Source: JAAZBW01 sp035647855 (GTDB taxonomy: Bacteria; Actinomycetota; Actinomycetes; Actinomycetales; Actinomycetaceae). Taken from it: a DNA stretch of 30,049 bases. The notes under the pieces are model-generated. The model worked only from the letters and a program-made list of their open reading frames with translations. It was not told the DNA's origin and did not search any database. The stretch is taken from positions 1-30,049 of the forward strand of contig DASRMP010000036.1 in NCBI GenBank assembly GCA_035647855.1. Direction: 5' to 3'. Below are positions 16,283-22,902 of the stretch, piece by piece. Positions within the stretch are counted from its first letter, which is position 1. Every line of letters begins with the position of its first letter. Made by a program: the position numbers and the translations under genes.

Positions 16283-16467
16283 GGGCTGGCTCCTTGGTTC
16301 GAATCGAATCTCGCGGCCGCTGAAGAGGCACTCTAGACAAACGGCAACTCGGCTGCCAGCAGGCCGGGGTCGATGCACCTATCCTCCAACGTCAGCTACT
16401 GCACCGACCGTGCTCACTGCCGGTGACTGCGGATGACAAGTCCCATGCCGCGCGGCACCATACCGTC

Positions 16468-16653
16468 ATGGTTCTGCGCAAGCATCGAGGCTCTCCCCGG
16501 CGCCGCAGCCTCATCGCCGCAACCGCGCTCGTGATGCTGACAACGACGGGGTGCGGGCTCACCGTGTCGACCGACCCGAACGGCCGCACGATCGATCCGT
16601 CGTCGCGGCGAACCGTCGAGGCGCAGTTGCGCGAGCTGCTGCTCCAGGAGTGA
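16468..16653 (+). CDS. small secreted lipoprotein, function unknown
   Basis: A 61-residue product with a Lys/Arg-rich start, hydrophobic stretch SLIAATALVMLTTTGC and a plausible lipobox (LTTTGC) making Cys the lipidated residue. The mature part is only about 35 residues and polar. ATG 16468 gives a normal lipoprotein signal, whereas the in-frame GTG at 16423 would add 15 residues ahead of it. No clear ribosome site is seen. Not recognised beyond lipoprotein. Confidence 0.5.
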   Translation: MVLRKHRGSPRRRSLIAATALVMLTTTGCGLTVSTDPNGRTIDPSSRRTVEAQLRELLLQE

Positions 16654-16734
16654 TCGGCGCGGCGTTCACCCGAGCAGCGTTGGGGTACCGCGGTTAGGAT
16701 CGTCAGCGAGGACGTCGAAATCGGGAGGCACATC

Positions 16735-17004
16735 ATGCCGCAAGGTCGCCGATCGAACAGCCTGAAAGACCCGGAGCTCTACGAAGAGCTGCGCGATGAC
16801 GGCGCGTCGAAGGAGAAGGCCGCACGCATCTCCAATGCCGCAGCCCGGGACGGACGCCGAGCTGTGGGCAAGCGGGGCGGGGAGTCCGGGAGCTATGAGG
16901 ACTGGACCGTGAAGGAGTTACACGAACGCGCCAAGGAACTGGGAATCACCGGCTACTCCGGCAAACGCAAGGCGGAGTTGATCGAGATGCTCCGCAACCA
17001 CTGA
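16735..17004 (+). CDS. DUF7218-like protein with Rho N-terminal/SAP-like helix-extended-helix
   Basis: An 89-residue basic protein. The N-terminal half (SLKDPELYEELRDDGASKEK, AARISNAAARDGRRAVGKRG) matches the small DUF7218-type proteins of actinobacteria. The C-terminal half (WTVKELHERAKELGITGYSG, KRKAELIEMLRNH) is a Rho_N/SAP-like nucleic-acid-binding motif. GGGAGG sits 6-11 nt upstream of ATG 16735. A small DNA- or RNA-binding role is inferred. It appears to be a single-gene unit. Confidence 0.82.
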   Translation: MPQGRRSNSLKDPELYEELRDDGASKEKAARISNAAARDGRRAVGKRGGESGSYEDWTVKELHERAKELGITGYSGKRKAELIEMLRNH

Positions 17005-17026
17005 CGAGCAGGAGCGCCTGGCGACG

Positions 17027-17161
17027 CCCCCGGTAGTTCGCCACGCCGCGGAGCGGGTAGCAGCCGTGCTTCGCCGCGATGGCAAGTGCTTCGTCGATGT
17101 CGTCGACTTCGAACGAAATCCGGTGCATGCCGATGTCGTTCGGCCGTGGTGCAGGTATTGC
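17027..17161 (-). pseudogene. VOC (glyoxalase-fold) gene remnant, C-terminal part
   Basis: A minus-strand frame reads AIPAPRPNDIGMHRISFEVD, then DIDEALAIAAKHGCYPLRGV and ANYRG. This is the second-half beta-alpha unit of a VOC protein (NDIGMHRI.F.VDDIDAAL..A..HGC...G). It then runs into unrelated codons where homologues continue to a metal-ligand Glu. Both ends are missing. It overlaps nothing functional and lies just downstream of the DUF7218-like gene on the other strand. Confidence 0.6.
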
Positions 17162-17172
17162 CGAGTCCCGTT

Positions 17173-18021
17173 TTACTCAATTCCGAAATCGAACTTCGCC
17201 GCCTGGTGCCCGAACTTCTCTCTCAGAAAGTTCCCAGTGTTTGTGAGTTCGGCTGAAGCGTGACCGTGACGGCTGGCGTGGAGCGTCTCCGCTTGCCGGT
17301 TGAGGAGTTGGAGTTGTTCGGACAACTCCTCAACAGGAGTTCTTCCATTTGCCTGCGGGTCGTTAACCATGCTCGCTGGGATCGCCAAGTAGTTCTTGAG
17401 AACCGAAGGCAAGTACTCGCGCACCATGGCTTCCAGTTCGTATTGAAATTCCGTGTCCACAGACGGGAGCTGTTTTTCGGCGTCTTCGACTGAATTCAGC
17501 GTTTGGCAGCATTCCAGGATCGTGACGTATGCATCGGCCGGAAGCCGGTGCCTATTCTGCTTGGCGCGCGAGACCACCCAAGCCAGAGCCGACAAAAGGT
17601 CATCGTTGACTGTAGTCGTGGAGGTAATAGGTGCCGCCGGAAAGGGGGCAGCAACAGGCTGAGGTGGATACGGTGTGCCGAGGACCTGTGGCGGGAACTG
17701 GGCGACAGGTGGAGTCCCGTAGACCGAGGCTGGCTGGAGTTGGGGCTGAGGAGTGGGCTTCTTGAGCCACAAGTCGCGGACCTGGACGGACCTTGCGGCT
17801 GACGCGGCTATTGATCCGAGAAAGAGAATGGCGCCTATGGCGCTGCCGGAGGGAAGGTAAACCGAAACGACGAAGATCGTTGCGTAAACCGCGCCTTCAA
17901 CCATGAGGTTTCTGTTCTTAGCCTTCGCGCCTGCGAAGAGCAACAAGAACGATGCGAATGGAAGAAGCGTCAAAGCGAGCAGAATCTTCAAAACGGTCTT
18001 TGTGGTACTTGACATCTTCAT
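17173..18021 (-). CDS. membrane protein with Pro/Gln-rich linker and helical cytoplasmic domain
   Basis: A 282-residue protein of unknown function. The N-terminus has two to three hydrophobic helices (VLKILLALTLLPFASFLLLF, ATIFVVSVYLPSGSAIGAIL). A linker rich in Pro and Gln follows (residues about 95-140: KKPTPQPQLQPAS, PPQVLGTPYPPQPV). The C-terminal 140 residues are alpha-helical and soluble (DDLLSALAWVVSRAKQNRHR, YELEAMVREYLPSVLKNYLA, EELSEQLQLLNRQAETLHAS). This resembles 5-bromo-4-chloroindolyl-phosphate-hydrolase-like or SHOCT-less scaffold proteins in layout only. The start is ATG 18021 or 18015, with GGAGTGGGG upstream. It seems intact and borders the degraded island. Confidence 0.65.
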   Translation of the reverse strand: MKMSSTTKTVLKILLALTLLPFASFLLLFAGAKAKNRNLMVEGAVYATIFVVSVYLPSGSAIGAILFLGSIAASAARSVQVRDLWLKKPTPQPQLQPASVYGTPPVAQFPPQVLGTPYPPQPVAAPFPAAPITSTTTVNDDLLSALAWVVSRAKQNRHRLPADAYVTILECCQTLNSVEDAEKQLPSVDTEFQYELEAMVREYLPSVLKNYLAIPASMVNDPQANGRTPVEELSEQLQLLNRQAETLHASRHGHASAELTNTGNFLREKFGHQAAKFDFGIE

Positions 18022-18123
18022 AGCGCCCCACTCCGTACCGCTGATGCATGTGTATCCATGTGCGCGATCACCATCGCGCACCACTTGCGAAACCGGGTCC
18101 GACCAGGGGTTATGCCAGAAAAG

Positions 18124-18155
18124 CAACGGCCCCGATCCGAGAACCGGGGCCGTTG
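18124..18155 (-). terminator. Rho-independent terminator
   Basis: An 11-bp perfect stem, CAACGGCCCCG (18124-18134) with CGGGGCCGTTG (18145-18155), surrounds a 10-nt loop. On the minus strand it is followed by CTTTTCTGG, a usable T-tract. It would stop minus-strand transcripts coming from the island before the membrane-protein gene. It ends 5 bp before the duplicated cassette begins. Confidence 0.75.
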
Positions 18156-18292
18156 CGTCGGGGTGCCTGAGTAGCACGTTTGGCAACTCCGCCCCCAAGA
18201 CGAAAACCCTTGTCAACCGCTTGAATCGCGGGGTCTACGAGGTATCTCGACGTCCCCAGGATACCGCTCCGAAGGACGATCGTGGCCCCGTC

Positions 18293-18628
18293 GTGAGGAC
18301 TGTCGAGACGGCTCAAACTCTTCTCACCGCCGCTGAGGTGGACGCGCTTGTCGGTGACTACCTGGCCGGGATGGGTGTGAAGGCTCTTGCTGAGAGGTAC
18401 GGCATCCACCGCGCGACGGTGTTCTCTCACCTTCGCCGTCGCAACGTCCCGAGCCGCCGACCGGGGCTGGGGACCGATGAGAAGGCGGAGGCCGTGCGTC
18501 TGGCGCGAGCGGGCGTCTCGATGCGTGCGATCGGACGCCGGATGGGCGTGGACCGCAAGTCTGTACGCACGGCGCTGGTCGACGCTGGCGTCATCCTGGA
18601 CCTCGGGCCGAGAGCTACTGATCGGTGA
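18293..18628 (+). CDS. helix-turn-helix protein, recombinase-type HTH (copy A)
   Basis: From GTG 18293 the product is 111 residues with two HTH units: one at ALAERYGIHRATVFSHLRRR and one at MRAIGRRMGVDRKSVRTALV. These resemble the HTH of resolvases and transposases. No catalytic domain is attached. The reading frame stays open far upstream, and comparison with copy B shows mostly third-position changes from GCLSSTFGN (about 18161) through VYEVSRRPQ. The true product therefore probably begins upstream of 18293. It is convergent with the trlF stub, with 25 nt between their stops. Confidence 0.6.
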   Translation: MRTVETAQTLLTAAEVDALVGDYLAGMGVKALAERYGIHRATVFSHLRRRNVPSRRPGLGTDEKAEAVRLARAGVSMRAIGRRMGVDRKSVRTALVDAGVILDLGPRATDR

Positions 18629-18653
18629 CACGCAGGACATGGGGACCCAGGGG

Positions 18654-18914
18654 TCAGGACAACTCGGGGAATGCTTCGTACTTGTGTCGCCGGTTGTCGA
18701 ATGCCGGCTTGGTTCCTTCGAGGACGTTGAGAGCGAACTTCGCAACGTCGAGTTCAGCGATGCTTCCACTGCTCACGGTGAAGCGTCGATCGTTCATTTG
18801 GCAGTGCACGATCTGGTCGGCATCGCCGACGATGGCGAGGTTGGCGTTGTGAGTGACGACGATCGTCTGTCGGCGTCCCGCGGCTTCATGAATCGCTGGC
18901 ACGAGCTTGGACGC
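18654..18914 (-). pseudogene. trlF C-terminal stub (copy A)
   Basis: Eighty-six codons equal to the end of the TrlF ATPase: SKLVPAIHEAAGRRQ, the switch-His segment VVTHNANLAIVGDADQ, and the tail RRHKYEAFPELS. It differs from the larger copy at only two residues. Upstream it is cut at a conserved GACGC by the end of an IS1634-type transposon. It lacks Walker A, Walker B and the PHP domain and cannot be functional. Confidence 0.85.
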
Positions 18915-18915
18915 C

Positions 18916-19209
18916 CTGACTCGTGCCGTTTTAGTGCGTGAAGTTCGCGGGGTCGAGTGAGTCGAGGATCGCGGCGGCATCGCCCTCGGCCGGCGTCGTG
19001 GCAGTGATCTCGTGCCCGGCGATGTTGACGGTGACATCGCGCAGCGGCCGGAGTGCACGGACGAGCCGCCGGATGCTGAACCCAGTGGCATCTTGAAGAT
19101 GCCGGGCGACGGCCAGCGCGGTGAACACGATCGTGAGGTGCGCGTGGATCGAGTCGTGCTGGTGATGAAACATCGGTCTCGCGCGCAGGTCGGTCTTCGT
19201 CATCCGGAA
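18916..19209 (-). pseudogene. 3' fragment of an IS1634-type transposase with its terminal end
   Basis: The last 92 codons read FRMTKTDLRARPMFHHQHDS, then HAHLTIVFTALAVARHLQ and IRRLVRALRPLRDV. This is the C-terminal signature of IS1634/IS4-group transposases (SDLRARP.(F/Y)H....I.AHL...F.AL...). The stop TAA is followed by a short end reaching 18916, the likely transposon terminus against trlF. The N-terminal two-thirds is replaced by brxL, fused in frame at about 19209. Confidence 0.72.
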
Positions 19210-20445
19210 CTGGCGGCGGGAGCCGAGTTCGTACTGGCTGCCTGACCCCTTCTGGAAGATGTCGAGCCCTCGTCCGAGGAGGAGCTTCCAGCCGTGGTCG
19301 GCGCGGATCGACCGGTCGTGGATCGTTTCGTCCCAGGTGACGGTGAACTGGATGCCGGCGGTGGCGGCGCTGTCCTGGATGTCCTTGAGCATGAGGAGGT
19401 GCTGCTGGGCGTACTCGCCACGGTCTTCCTTGGTCACCAGTGTCACTGCTATCTCGTCGGCAGGGTCTTTGGCGGCTGCCAGGAGCGCGAGCAGGTCGAC
19501 GAGGTTGCGGCCTTGATGCGGCAGCCGGATGTATGGGTCGACGATGGTGATGTCGGTCGCGCCCCGTAGGTACGGCATGAGCAGCGTTTCGTAGGAGACG
19601 CCGCGCTGGTTCTCCTGGAATTCGCGGTGGCCCTCGAAGAGTTGAGGCACTACCTCGGCCGGCATCTGGGCCGGCACTATGGCGCCTTCGTCTTTGGGCG
19701 CTGGTGCGTCGAGCGACTCCTCGCGACCCACAGTCTCGGGGCGTTGAGCCTGGTAGTAGTCGGGGTACTCGTCCTCTTCCAGGGTGGTGACGTTGTGCTA
19801 GGCGCCTGTCTTGTCGGTGTAGCCGAAGTTGACGGCGGCCATGGTCGTGTCGATCCGGAGGATCTGGTCCTTTACCCGCTTGCGTCCCTCGATGGCGAAA
19901 CGAAGCAGTTCCTCGATCTCATCTTGGGTTGCTTCGCCGCTCGGGTAGATGAGCTTCATCAGACCGGAGAAGGTCTTGCGGATGCCGTCGCGGTCGCGTG
20001 TGGAGATGTCCGAGCCGAGGGTGAAGTGCTGCTGGTAGCGGTCGGAGTAGTCGGTGTTGCGCATGGACCGCAGCACCTCGGCGATGTAGTCAACGACAAA
20101 ACCGTAGCCGGAGGAGAACATCTCGTTGCGGATCGTGTCTACTTCCCAGCCGGGGATGTAGAAATGCAGCCGGTCGAGGAAGGCGGAGTCGTGATAGGCC
20201 TCACTGAGGCCAAGGTTCGCGAACGAGGCCTGGTACACGTCCTGCTTGTCGTTCAGGGTCACGGTGACCTTGTCGATGATCCGGTGGCGTCCCTTCTCGC
20301 GGATGGTGGACTTCACCAGTTCCGACTCGTTGCGATGCACGTAGTGGTCGGCGAGAATCTTGCGTACTGCTTCTATACCGGCCTGGATCGTCGCCTCATC
20401 ATCAGACGCGGCGTACTGACCGAGCAGGTACTCAAGCACGTAGGA
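19210..20445 (-). pseudogene. brxL: degraded BREX brxL (Lon-like AAA protein) with MIT_C-like C-terminal domain
   Basis: BrxL is the Lon-related AAA protein of BREX phage-defence systems. Seen here: the N-terminal block SYVLEYLLGQYAASDDEATI with KSTIREKGRHRIIDKVTV, then the post-AAA block DSAFLDRLHFYIPGWEVD through YGFVVDYIAEVLRSMR and RKTFSGLMKLIYPSGEAT. After a stop the same frame continues as TTLEEDEYPDYYQ and an MIT_C/phospholipase-D-like domain (ITIVDPYIR; HDRSIR; LLGRGLDIFQK). Lesions: the first residues are replaced by an IS3 fragment, the AAA core with Walker A/B is deleted in frame at about 20204, a TAG lies at 19798-19800, and the 3' end is fused to IS1634. All four point to loss of function. 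Confidence 0.82.
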
Positions 20446-20704
20446 GGGCGCTCTCCGACCGGGTAACCCCGGGCTGCTCACCCTCCTCGACGCGGGCGTG
20501 ACGCATCCACTTATCGAGCGTGCCGACATGGATGCCGAAGTCCTTCGCGATCTGCGCGAGCGTGACCTCCGGATCACGGCTCTGCGCGACACGGACCACG
20601 TCCTCGCGGAACTCCTTCGGGAACGGCTTGGGCATGATGACATCCTTCCAGGCCAGCCCACAGAGCTAGCCAACTCAGATGTCACCTACCCGTGCAGCAG
20701 TCCC
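20446..20704 (-). mobile_element. IS3-family fragment (copy C): terminal repeat and orfA start
   Basis: The outer inverted repeat lies at 20678-20704 (minus-strand complement GGGACTGCTGCACGGGTAGG). The orfA start at ATG 20635 reads MPKPFPKEFREDVVRVAQ, AQIAKDFGIHVGTLDKWM and RHARVEEGEQPGV, the HTH part of an IS3 OrfA. After about 62 codons it runs into brxL at about 20446 in a different frame. The rest of orfA, orfB and the other end are missing. Its end pairs with the left end of copy A at 24498, so both are parts of the same IS species. Confidence 0.82.
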
Positions 20705-20766
20705 GAGTCTTCGTTGCTGTCGGAGCGGCAGCCCTCGCCGGATGCGGTGTGGCCTGGATCAACTGG

Positions 20767-21225
20767 CTAATCAACCTGGGCACTCAGCTCTAACCCATTC
20801 GCCTTTCGCGAGTCCGAATGGTCCAGGTGCGGCTGAGAGAGGAGACCTCCGAGGAGCACGAAACCGCCAATCAGCACCAACCAACGCGGTAATGCGATTC
20901 GGTCGGAACCCTCGTTGGGACTGCATGCACCGACACCGTCGTCCTCGTTCTCTCCCGAGCAGGGTGGCAATCGACAGCTTCGGTTTCTGGCTTCAGATCC
21001 GTCCACCATGTGTGGATCGGGTGGTGCACTCGTGCGAGACGCCGACGCTGTAACCCTTCCCGGCGGTGTGGATCTTAAGACCGTGAGGATGGTCTCACCG
21101 GTCATTGTTTCGGAGGCCGTTCCGTCCCAGGTTCGATAACTGGCAAGTTCGTGGTCTACGCGATTCGACTCGCGGGCACGGCCTTTGAAAACTCTTGAAC
21201 TCTTGGCATATATGTCGTCGCTCAA
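20767..21225 (-). CDS. small hypothetical single-helix membrane protein
   Basis: A 152-codon frame. Residues 1-105 are polar and include two Cys-containing stretches (NRSCRLPPCSGENEDDGVGA). One hydrophobic helix follows, PRWLVLIGGFVLLGGLLSQP, and then a short His/Asp tail. The start would be TTG 21225, overlapping the TGA of the BaeRF gene (TTGA), which supports translational coupling but rests on a rare start codon. No family is recognised. A plus-strand fragment overlaps its 3' end, so its boundary near the IS may be secondary. Confidence 0.4.
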   Translation of the reverse strand: MSDDIYAKSSRVFKGRARESNRVDHELASYRTWDGTASETMTGETILTVLRSTPPGRVTASASRTSAPPDPHMVDGSEARNRSCRLPPCSGENEDDGVGACSPNEGSDRIALPRWLVLIGGFVLLGGLLSQPHLDHSDSRKANGLELSAQVD

Positions 21226-22325
21226 TACCGGAATGTCGCCAAGCCTTCACCATCGATCTCGCCAAGAGTGCGTAGCACGCCTGATCCCTTCAACGTTCCG
21301 ATTAGGGCGCGGTTCGCGAGATCTCGCCGAGCGATCTTGCTGATCCGTGTGTCGTCGCGGGGCAGGAAGAACGTATCGACACGCCCCTCGTCCGCTGCGT
21401 TTGCGATCTCGGATAGATCGAACGATCCCTTTCCGGAATGAATGAGGGATCGTGCCTGTTCCTGTTCCTCTGCCTCCCGTGCCGCTTCAGCGGTGTTCAC
21501 GAGTTGCCACGCAGCCGAACGCAGATCATCAGCCTGTGCATGCTCGGGATTACCGGCAATAACGTCGTCAAAGATCGCCGGATACGGGCATGAGGCTTTG
21601 AAGATGGGCAGATACTCTGCCACGGCGGCGAGCACGAGCTGCTGGGAGCGTGCAGTACCGAGGCGAGTGCCGATCGCCTGGCCAACGGCGTGGACATACT
21701 TCTCGACTAGCATGCGGTCGATATCCCCGTCAGGGCCATGGAAACTCGGGGTGCCTGCGGTACCGGCCGATCCTGGGCGCACATCTAACGCCCGCTCGGG
21801 CAGTTCGTTAATCACCTCATCGAATGAGGCAGGTACGTTTTCCAGCGGGAGTTCTTCGATGATGTTGCGTGTCGAATCGAATAGCCGCACCGAGTTCTGC
21901 GCGAGCGCGAGAACGTACAGTCTTCGGTCGCTCGCGAGAACCGGTGCGAGTGGGAGCAAGTTGAAACGTTCACCGGCCGTGAGACTGTCGCCGAGTTCGA
22001 TCGGCACTCGGACCGAGAGGAAGAAGCCATCGGCGAGGAACAGCACGAGGCCGCGACTCTGCAACCGCCAGTAGGAGGAATCCTCGACAAGCGCCTCTGC
22101 AGGAGCCAAGAATTCGGTGGCGGCCGCTTCGCGTAGTCCTGATTGAAGCAGCTGTGCTTTCACGTCGCGCACTTGATTCTTGAGTGCGATCACTGCCCGC
22201 TTCTCATCATGGCCAGTGACATTCGTCGACACGGTGAAAGTGAACTTGATGCCTTCTTGCTCTTGGTGTGCGAGAACCTGGTTGACATCGAGTGGATCGA
22301 CGATTCCTTGGGAGTGCTGTGTCAT
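21222..22325 (-). CDS. BaeRF3-type (bacterial archaeo-eukaryotic release-factor-like) protein
   Basis: A 367-residue protein of the BaeRF superfamily, whose members share the fold of eRF1/Pelota central domains and are thought to act on stalled ribosomes, though this is untested for family 3. It shows the N-terminal FTFTVSTNVTGHDEKRAVIA helix-strand unit, GLVLFLADGFFLSVRVP, LLPLAPVLASDRRLYVLALA and the RLGTARSQQLVLAAVAEYLP helix. The start ATG 22325 is preferred to the GTG at 22334 because AAAGGTGA precedes it at proper distance. It lies downstream of usp and mgtE in one operon. Stress-linked translation rescue is inference from context. Confidence 0.78.
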   Translation of the reverse strand: MTQHSQGIVDPLDVNQVLAHQEQEGIKFTFTVSTNVTGHDEKRAVIALKNQVRDVKAQLLQSGLREAAATEFLAPAEALVEDSSYWRLQSRGLVLFLADGFFLSVRVPIELGDSLTAGERFNLLPLAPVLASDRRLYVLALAQNSVRLFDSTRNIIEELPLENVPASFDEVINELPERALDVRPGSAGTAGTPSFHGPDGDIDRMLVEKYVHAVGQAIGTRLGTARSQQLVLAAVAEYLPIFKASCPYPAIFDDVIAGNPEHAQADDLRSAAWQLVNTAEAAREAEEQEQARSLIHSGKGSFDLSEIANAADEGRVDTFFLPRDDTRISKIARRDLANRALIGTLKGSGVLRTLGEIDGEGLATFRY

Positions 22326-22385
22326 GCGCTTCACCTTTCGATCACTTGAGACATTTTGTGTCAGATTTTCTAGTGGCCTACCAGG

Positions 22386-22883
22386 CTATAAGCTTTCGTG
22401 TTTTTGAGTTCTCAAGGGCACGACCACGACGGGACGGTGCTGTCGAAAGATGAGCCGGTCAGCAACGGATCCGTTGAACAGTTCACGCAACATCTCCCGA
22501 GCACCCGGGCCTCGGGTACCGACGATGATCATGGCCGCGTCCAGGCGGTCGGCGAGCAATTCGAGTTCGCGTGCGGGGTCGCCAGCGAGCGCGTGGAGTG
22601 TCCACTCGACGCTACTGCCATGCAAGATCTCCTGCATTTCCGCGGTGAACTCTGGGGCGACTTCTTCCCGCAGCTCCGGTGGCGTTGTCAAACCGCGGGG
22701 TACGAGTGGTACAGAGATCACTGTGCCCTCGCTCGTATATGAAGCAGTGCGACGTGCAGGGTTAACGTTGGCGCACGCAAGCACGGCACCGAAGCGTTCA
22801 GCGAACACGACTGCCTGACCGAGAACATCATCCGCCTGCGATGGGAGTACCCCGACCACGATATGCGGAGCACGATCGTTCAT
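22386..22883 (-). CDS. universal stress protein (UspA family)
   Basis: A 165-residue single-domain Usp. It begins HIVVGVLPSQADDVLGQAVV and ends with the ATP-binding motif GTRGPGAREMLRELFNGSVA followed by HRPVVVVPL, matching G-2x-G-9x-G(S/T). It is thus a nucleotide-binding member. The start ATG 22883 has GGAGG 6-10 nt upstream. It lies 19 nt after mgtE and about 60 nt before the BaeRF gene, consistent with an operon. The Usp probably senses energy or stress state; its partner is unknown. Confidence 0.9.
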   Translation of the reverse strand: MNDRAPHIVVGVLPSQADDVLGQAVVFAERFGAVLACANVNPARRTASYTSEGTVISVPLVPRGLTTPPELREEVAPEFTAEMQEILHGSSVEWTLHALAGDPARELELLADRLDAAMIIVGTRGPGAREMLRELFNGSVADRLIFRQHRPVVVVPLRTQKHESL

Positions 22884-22902
22884 GAGATGCCTCCTGCCTG
22901 GA

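Larger units (their letters stand above)
18160..18914. repeat. cassette copy A: HTH gene convergent with trlF 3' end
   Basis: These 755 bp align without any gap to 27133-27887: the HTH start, HTH stop and trlF stop all have identical offsets (133, 468 and 494). Divergence is high in the left part and low in the trlF end, where the 86 shared residues differ at two Ile/Val positions. Left boundary: GGGGTGCCT. Right boundary: GAGCTTGGACGC, where an IS1634-type end follows. The two are diverged homologues, not a recent duplication. Confidence 0.85.

Noticed and set aside
19798..19800. stop-codon recoding (readthrough) in brxL
   Set aside because: The gene also lacks its AAA core and both ends, so a plain nonsense mutation in a pseudogene is the simpler reading.
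19210..20445. a working BREX system
   Set aside because: Only a broken brxL is present; no pglX, pglZ, brxC, brxA or brxB lies in the window.
20706..20793. plus-strand hydrophobic fragment ending GVAWINWLINLGTQL
   Set aside because: It looks like the end of a membrane protein but is too short, lacks a start and overlaps the minus-strand hypothetical gene, so I could not assign it.
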